NCBI GenBank assembly: GCA_049515555.1
Contig: JBEKTY010000020.1
Coordinates: 1 to 64,000 of the forward strand
Origin: JBEKTY01 sp049515555
GTDB taxonomy: Bacteria > Planctomycetota > Planctomycetia > Pirellulales > Thermoguttaceae
Direction: 5' to 3'
Length of the DNA: 64,000 bases
Under the pieces are notes generated by a model. It did not search any database, was not told the DNA's origin, and saw only the letters and a program-made list of their open reading frames with translations. Positions 59,798-64,000 of this stretch are shown piece after piece (the first letter of the stretch is position 1; every line of letters starts with the position of its first letter). The position numbers and the translations under genes were made by a program.

Positions 59798-61661
59798 GCG
59801 ACTGCCGAACGGAGCCGGCCGCCACCAACCGCAGGCGGAAAAGATGGGGTTGTTCGCGGCCAACCCCGAGCCGATTCGGCATAGAGAACCTTCGCCACAT
59901 TCCCGGCTGAAGCCCGAACACACGTCGGGCCTCAGCCGTCAGAAACGGCCGCAGCCTGTGCAGCAAACCTCGCAGAGCGGCTATCTTGGGCGGGGCGAAA
60001 CTGTATTCCCAGTTCGCCCCGCCCAATTCATAGTTGTTCCGCCCATAGATCCTCCCAAAAAACCGGCGCGTGCAATCTTGCACGCACCGCTTCATTCGCC
60101 AGCCGCTGCCGCAAGCGACGCCTCTCCCGAGACGCCCCTTGCGACCGCAACCGCATCCAGCCAAGGATTTCTTGATGTACGCACAACGTGTCGTCGATTC
60201 CAGCCTCTCACAGGCCGGCCTCGGCTACTCGCCATGCAGTACCCAAGGGCGACTGAAGCAACGCCCCAGCCGCCCGACCTTCCGACCGGCCTGAAGGCCA
60301 GTCAGCCCTTTCGTACTGGCATTGTGCCCGGCACCACCCGTAAGCACGCCAACGGGCCGCGACTGCCTTGCCGCGGACACCGCCCGAGTTCGTGCATGGT
60401 TTGCACCACGCCCGCCCGGCTTCTACTCAGGCCCCACTCCCAGACTTCAGCGTTTGACACCTGCCCGACCAAGGGCAGGCACCGGCGACCAAGCCGGCCC
60501 CTGAAGTCCTTCCTGCGTTAGTCATGCCCTTCATATCGTGGATCACGTGGTTAGACGGCGTTACCCGTCAGGCAAGTGGTCGTATGCACGGGCTCCCGCC
60601 CGCCATAGTTTCAGCCAGTTGGCGAGACCGCCAATTTTGGCCATTTCGGGGGTTAGAATACAGAAGCTACCCCTTACCCCTCGACCACCGCTTTTCGCCG
60701 CTCCTGGGGGCAAATGCTGCCTCCCAAACAGCGTTTTCGGCATCGTCTTCCACGACATTTACCGGCAAGCCCTTGCGGGCCTCTCATGGTTGAGCTTTTC
60801 GCGTTCCCGTTTTCTCGCGGGATACCCGAACCCGGTCAGGATTCGGCTTCGGCTGTCACCAGCCTGAAGGCTCCCCACGCCGGCGCACGTTGCACGAACC
60901 TGCCATAACAAGCAGGCCCGAGCCCCGTGGGCGGATTTGCAGCCTCTTCTGAAGACTGCTCACCGACTTCGGCACATGACATCCTCGACCACAGAGTCGA
61001 GGTCTGTCCGCATCGCCCCCATCCCCGGAGCAACGCTATCGGATAGAACGTCGGGATTACTCTGAACGACAGATTCTGGGATACAAAGCCAGAACCACGG
61101 TCAGGATTACGCCGACGAGCCTCCGTCGAGCACGGACAAGCCCGTCTCCGGGCATCCGGCTCTACTGGCGACAGCACTTGATGAATGGTTAGCTCATCCC
61201 CTTAGCTCGGTTGGTGGCCGAGTTTGCCGGGTGTGCTGCACCGACCGGAAGGCCGCAACGGCACGTTTGCACCACTGACGACCGCAGAACATATTCCTGC
61301 ACTGAAGAGAATACCCCAGCCAGCCGCCTTAAGCACTCTTCAGCCGCATTTTTCTGAGCAAGAGCAGGACACGGAAGGCCGTGCTTCGCGGGATCTTCCG
61401 CAACTTCAGCCAGCCGAAGCGGTCGAACGGATCAGGGCACGTATCCTAACTTCACGGTTGCGAGTGTGTGGGTTGTGTCTTTTCCAAGCGACGCGAGCCC
61501 GGTTCGTCGCGAGCGGCAGCGGCCGGCAAGACCGTGCCAGCGTGCGCCGTCACTAGCCTTGCCTTCAGCCGCCAATGTTCTTGTTCGCGACGACCCCAAG
61601 GGCTCTTAGCGTTCCTCCTTTCGATTCCAGCGGGCCGGGCAAAAACCGAAAGGAGGAACTT
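59798..61661. other. 1.9-kb region without intact genes; hairpins and gene remnants
   Basis: No intact gene. Structures seen: a 15-bp stem with a one-base bulge, gggcggggcgaaactg/cagttcgccccgccc (59988-60003/60010-60024); a perfect gcgtgcaa-tc-ttgcacgc (60068-60085); a GNRA-capped hairpin at 61128-61162; and an inverted, decayed copy of the gp88 5' end (61338-61487). TTTGCACCAC, also in the 32-34 kb motif, occurs at 60400 and 61266. The closeness to a Rep gene makes a replication origin possible, but I saw no clean iteron array. Confidence 0.5.
61338..61487 (-). pseudogene. Inverted, decayed copy of the 5' end of the gp88-like gene
   Basis: Reading the minus strand from 61487, ttg-gaa-aag-aca-caa-ccc aligns with the gp88 start atg-aaa-aag-aca-caa-acc. 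Similarity continues with interruptions through ctgatcc...gaccg..ttcgg and gatcc.g..aagcacggccttcc, then fades near 61338. In-frame stops and small indels interrupt it. It faces the intact gene head to head, and the first 23 bases of the two copies form an inverted repeat (61461-61483/61666-61688, one mismatch). Confidence 0.7.
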
Positions 61662-62534
61662 ATGAAAAAGACACAAACCACACACTCGGAACCAAAACTC
61701 AGAATACTTCGCTCCGCTGATCCCAAGACCGTTTTCGGACAGATGTGTCCGGCGGAGATCCTGAAGAAGCACGGCCTTCCAAAGTTTCTGCTCGGCTCCT
61801 CGTTAAAGACGAAGAAGAGTCTGGGCATCGGCGTACTGGCGAGAGTTCTCTTCCTAACTCCAGGAGTCTTCTGTTCCCACGCCACGCAAGGCTGCTTGGA
61901 AGCGTGCCTGGGCCATTCCAGCGGCCGGATGCAGATGCCCACCCACGCACTCGCTCGCGACCGCCGAACCGCACTTTACGTGGAGAAGCGGCAACTCTTC
62001 CTGCAAATGCTGGCCGTCGAATTGAGCCAGGTGGAAGAAGAAGCCCGGCGACTTGGACTTGTCCCCGCCGTAAGGCTCAACGGTTCCAGCGACCTTCCGT
62101 GGGAACGGCTTCACCCAGAACTGTTTTCAGAGCACCCCGACATCCACTTCTTTGATTACACGAAGGTTCCGGCGAGGATGGAACGCTTCCTCAACGACCC
62201 GACGTGGCCGAAGAACTATCATCTGACTTTCTCGGCACAGCCCAACAACCACAAAGCGGCACGCAACTTCCTGGACCAGGGGGGCACGGTAGCCGTGGTG
62301 TTCTGGCCGGAGGTTCCACAAACGCACTGGGGGAAGCCAGTCATCGACGGCGACAAACACGACGCCAGATTCCTCGACCAGGCCGGCACCATCGTCGGAC
62401 TCACGGCGAAAGGGAAAGCAAAGCACGACCAGAGCGGCTTCGTCGTAAGGACCGCCACAGAGAAGGTTCCGGGGAAGTCACGGAAGAACCGCCGGATGAA
62501 GAACTCGGAAGCCACAATCGCCATCGCCGCGTAA
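61662..62534 (+). CDS. GP88-like (phage gene product 88 superfamily) protein
   Basis: About 290 residues from the ATG at 61662 with AGGAGG upstream. After a basic N terminus comes TPGVFCSHATQGCLEACLGH with spaced cysteines, LYVEKRQLFLQMLAVELSQV, VPAVRLNGSSDLPWERL, HFFDYTKVPARMERFL, NYHLTFSAQPNNHKA, GGTVAVVFWPEVPQ, DGDKHDARFLDQAGTIVGLT and AKGKAKHDQSGFVV. These blocks match the GP88/DUF7227 proteins of mycobacteriophages and plasmids, whose function is unknown but which are often near replication or transfer genes. It converges with the Rep gene. Confidence 0.8.
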   Translation: MKKTQTTHSEPKLRILRSADPKTVFGQMCPAEILKKHGLPKFLLGSSLKTKKSLGIGVLARVLFLTPGVFCSHATQGCLEACLGHSSGRMQMPTHALARDRRTALYVEKRQLFLQMLAVELSQVEEEARRLGLVPAVRLNGSSDLPWERLHPELFSEHPDIHFFDYTKVPARMERFLNDPTWPKNYHLTFSAQPNNHKAARNFLDQGGTVAVVFWPEVPQTHWGKPVIDGDKHDARFLDQAGTIVGLTAKGKAKHDQSGFVVRTATEKVPGKSRKNRRMKNSEATIAIAA

Positions 62535-62559
62535 GCGGCGGTCGGTGGCAGCGGTCCCC

Positions 62560-63954
62560 TCACGCCGCTGCCTGTTGCTCCAGCAAACGCTGGACATGCT
62601 GCCGGAGGATCGCCATGCGGTAGTAGTCGGCCACGTCCTGCTTTCCTTCTGTAATCAACCGCTGAAGACCCTTGGCCGCAAAGCCGCGGGCCTTTGTCAC
62701 AGCAGCTTCTTCCAACCCGCTTCGCTCCTCCGCCGAAAGTGCGGCGAGGTACTGCTCTATCTTACGGTCAGACTCGCTCGCGTATATTGTGGCGGCATCC
62801 TGCCCCACTTCATTCTTTACGACGCCGCGGCCAGCGATAACAGTCTCGGATGACGGCCGGCACGCTCTCGCCAGGAAGCCGACTGGCGGAGCATAGTCTT
62901 CACGAATGGACTTCACCAGGTAGCCCGCCGGATTCCGAGATACTCGCCGGTCGCCGGTCTTCCGCAACTGATCGAACACGGCAAGCTTCGCGTGGATAAC
63001 ATCGGCGGGATGTTCACGGACCAATCGAACGGCTGACGTGGCCGTCACGCCACGCTCGACTAGCCGGTTCTCCAGGTCCGACAGCCGGCCGGCCGGCTGC
63101 CCACGCTTCCGTGCTTGAGCAGCACGGACGAGAACCACTTCCCACTCGCCACGTCGTAACCGGCGAAACCGCTCCCGCGGCGGCATGGGGCTGAGGAAGC
63201 CGGCCCGCTCTAGTTCTTCAATCGCGGGATTCAGGCGTCGCTTCAACTGTGCCGTGTCGTATCGTCGGCTAAGACCAACGTGCTCGCAGGCAAAGACCGG
63301 CAGCCTGAACCGAAGCACATTACCGCGGTAAAATCTCTTGTCCAGAAACCGATACATCCGTTTGGAAGCCGCAAGCTTCAGACAACGATAGAAATCGAGG
63401 TCAATGTCTTTGAGGTATCCGACACGAAAGCTGTCGAACACTATTTCGTTCCAGGTGAACGACGAAATGGCAGAGTCGCCGCCTTTCCCGAGGGAATTGG
63501 CGTGCGGTTTCGGCCGCTGATACAAGACAAGATCGTCGAGCAAATGGAAATGGGCATCCACCCATCGCTGCTGAGCCACATCCCACCAGGCACTATCGTA
63601 GTACAACGTGACGCCCAGCCAACGCTTGAGCGACCGCTCAAGTCGCCGGTAGCTTCGGCCTTCGTCCTGCCAGCCCAGGACGCGGAGCAACTGGTATCGG
63701 CTGAACCGCACGCGGCGGTCTGCAAAGCCCGCCGCCTTGCTGAGTTGCAGCAGCCCGAGGATCACTTCATCGTCAATCGCCGTCGGCAGGCCGTACTTGT
63801 CGGACGCCGAAACCGTCAGCCGTCGAATCCGTTCCTGATTACTGCCGCGGTCCCAAATACGATCCTCGAATACCAGCGTTTTGCAGCCGCGGGGAGCCCG
63901 GTCGGCCAGCGTCGTCAACGGGAATTCGACAAGGTTCATTTCATCTTTGCCCAT
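62560..63954 (-). CDS. RPA-type plasmid replication initiator protein (start may lie beyond the edge)
   Basis: At least 464 residues. The N terminus has NLVEFPLTTLADRAPRGCKT, LTVSASDKYGLPTAIDDEVI and LGLLQLSK, then RYQLLRVLGWQDEGRSYRRL with ERSLKRWLGVTLYYDSAWWD and FHLLDD: the winged-helix layout of replication initiator protein A (RPA) families on proteobacterial and planctomycete plasmids. The C terminus is helical. The ATG at 63954 is a possible start, but the frame stays open to the window's last base, so the true start may be off the edge. A Rep on this element supports a plasmid-like or circular-replicating stage. Confidence 0.8.
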   Translation of the reverse strand: MGKDEMNLVEFPLTTLADRAPRGCKTLVFEDRIWDRGSNQERIRRLTVSASDKYGLPTAIDDEVILGLLQLSKAAGFADRRVRFSRYQLLRVLGWQDEGRSYRRLERSLKRWLGVTLYYDSAWWDVAQQRWVDAHFHLLDDLVLYQRPKPHANSLGKGGDSAISSFTWNEIVFDSFRVGYLKDIDLDFYRCLKLAASKRMYRFLDKRFYRGNVLRFRLPVFACEHVGLSRRYDTAQLKRRLNPAIEELERAGFLSPMPPRERFRRLRRGEWEVVLVRAAQARKRGQPAGRLSDLENRLVERGVTATSAVRLVREHPADVIHAKLAVFDQLRKTGDRRVSRNPAGYLVKSIREDYAPPVGFLARACRPSSETVIAGRGVVKNEVGQDAATIYASESDRKIEQYLAALSAEERSGLEEAAVTKARGFAAKGLQRLITEGKQDVADYYRMAILRQHVQRLLEQQAAA

Positions 63955-64000
63955 GCTTTTGAGATGAACATCACCCAGGGCGGTTTCAGGTATCGAAAAG

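Noticed and set aside
61128..61162. GNRA-capped hairpin on the minus strand resembling group II intron domain V
   Set aside because: The lower stem needs an extra bulge relative to domain V, no reverse transcriptase or other intron domains lie nearby, and the 5' side is occupied by unrelated genes.
60836..61177. Minus-strand 113-codon frame in the non-coding region
   Set aside because: No ribosome-binding site, proline/arginine-rich and lacking recognisable motifs; more likely a chance frame in structured or decayed DNA.

Overview
The window reads as planctomycete DNA of the Pirellula-like kind. It is GC-rich, has a PEP-CTERM surface protein (58113-58715), secreted carbohydrate-active enzymes that share an LLAPLAAL-type signal peptide, an IS66-type transposon, and many small proteins I only know as planctomycete hypotheticals. 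No rRNA genes or core housekeeping operons are visible. The only RNA gene is a tRNA-Lys. The lineage call is inference from gene content.

Layout. (1) 1-7.4 kb is chromosomal-looking: a minus-strand set of secreted polysaccharide-degradation genes (DUF5703 protein, TIM-barrel hydrolase, sialate O-acetylesterase) with two decayed remnants, a GH127 fragment and a signal peptide with no protein behind it. (2) 8.2-11.7 kb is an IS66-family element with 20-bp inverted ends and a passenger gene. (3) 11.8-14.4 kb has two unrelated tyrosine recombinases on either side of a tRNA-Lys(TTT). (4) 14.5-40 kb is the backbone of an integrative or mobilizable element: SorC-like regulator, excisionase-like protein, DUF669 protein, a structured candidate oriT, a ribbon-helix-helix protein, a 2500-residue MobF-type relaxase-helicase with ten tandem copies of an unrecognised ~62-residue repeat, a sigma factor/acidic protein/ImmA-IrrE protease operon, a DUF932 protein and an adenine methyltransferase-strawberry-notch helicase fusion with an out-of-frame gene nested in its linker. 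(5) 40-56 kb is cargo: a good promoter leads into an excisionase-like gene, an SNF2 helicase, a zinc-ribbon methyltransferase and a type III Mod/Res pair. A co-directional six-gene set follows: STAS+GHKL ATPase, STAS-like+phosphoribosyltransferase, HD+phosphoribosyltransferase, ThyX, GNAT and a PLP-enzyme-like protein. (6) 56-64 kb carries a membrane protein, hypotheticals, the PEP-CTERM protein, 1.9 kb of decayed or structured non-coding DNA with an inverted gp88 pseudogene, a gp88-like gene and an RPA-type plasmid replication initiator that may run off the right edge.

How it may work together. Recombinases and excisionase-like proteins would handle integration. The RHH protein and relaxase would process oriT, and the Rep would allow autonomous replication. 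No VirB4, VirD4 or other type IV secretion gene is visible, so within this window the element looks mobilizable rather than self-transmissible. The 40-56 kb block looks like a defence island. Its distal six genes combine a GHKL/STAS switch, two phosphoribosyltransferase-like domains, an HD hydrolase and a thymidylate synthase. I do not recognise this combination, and it is my best candidate for an undescribed nucleotide-centred conflict system. Functions rest on motifs read by eye; no database search was possible.
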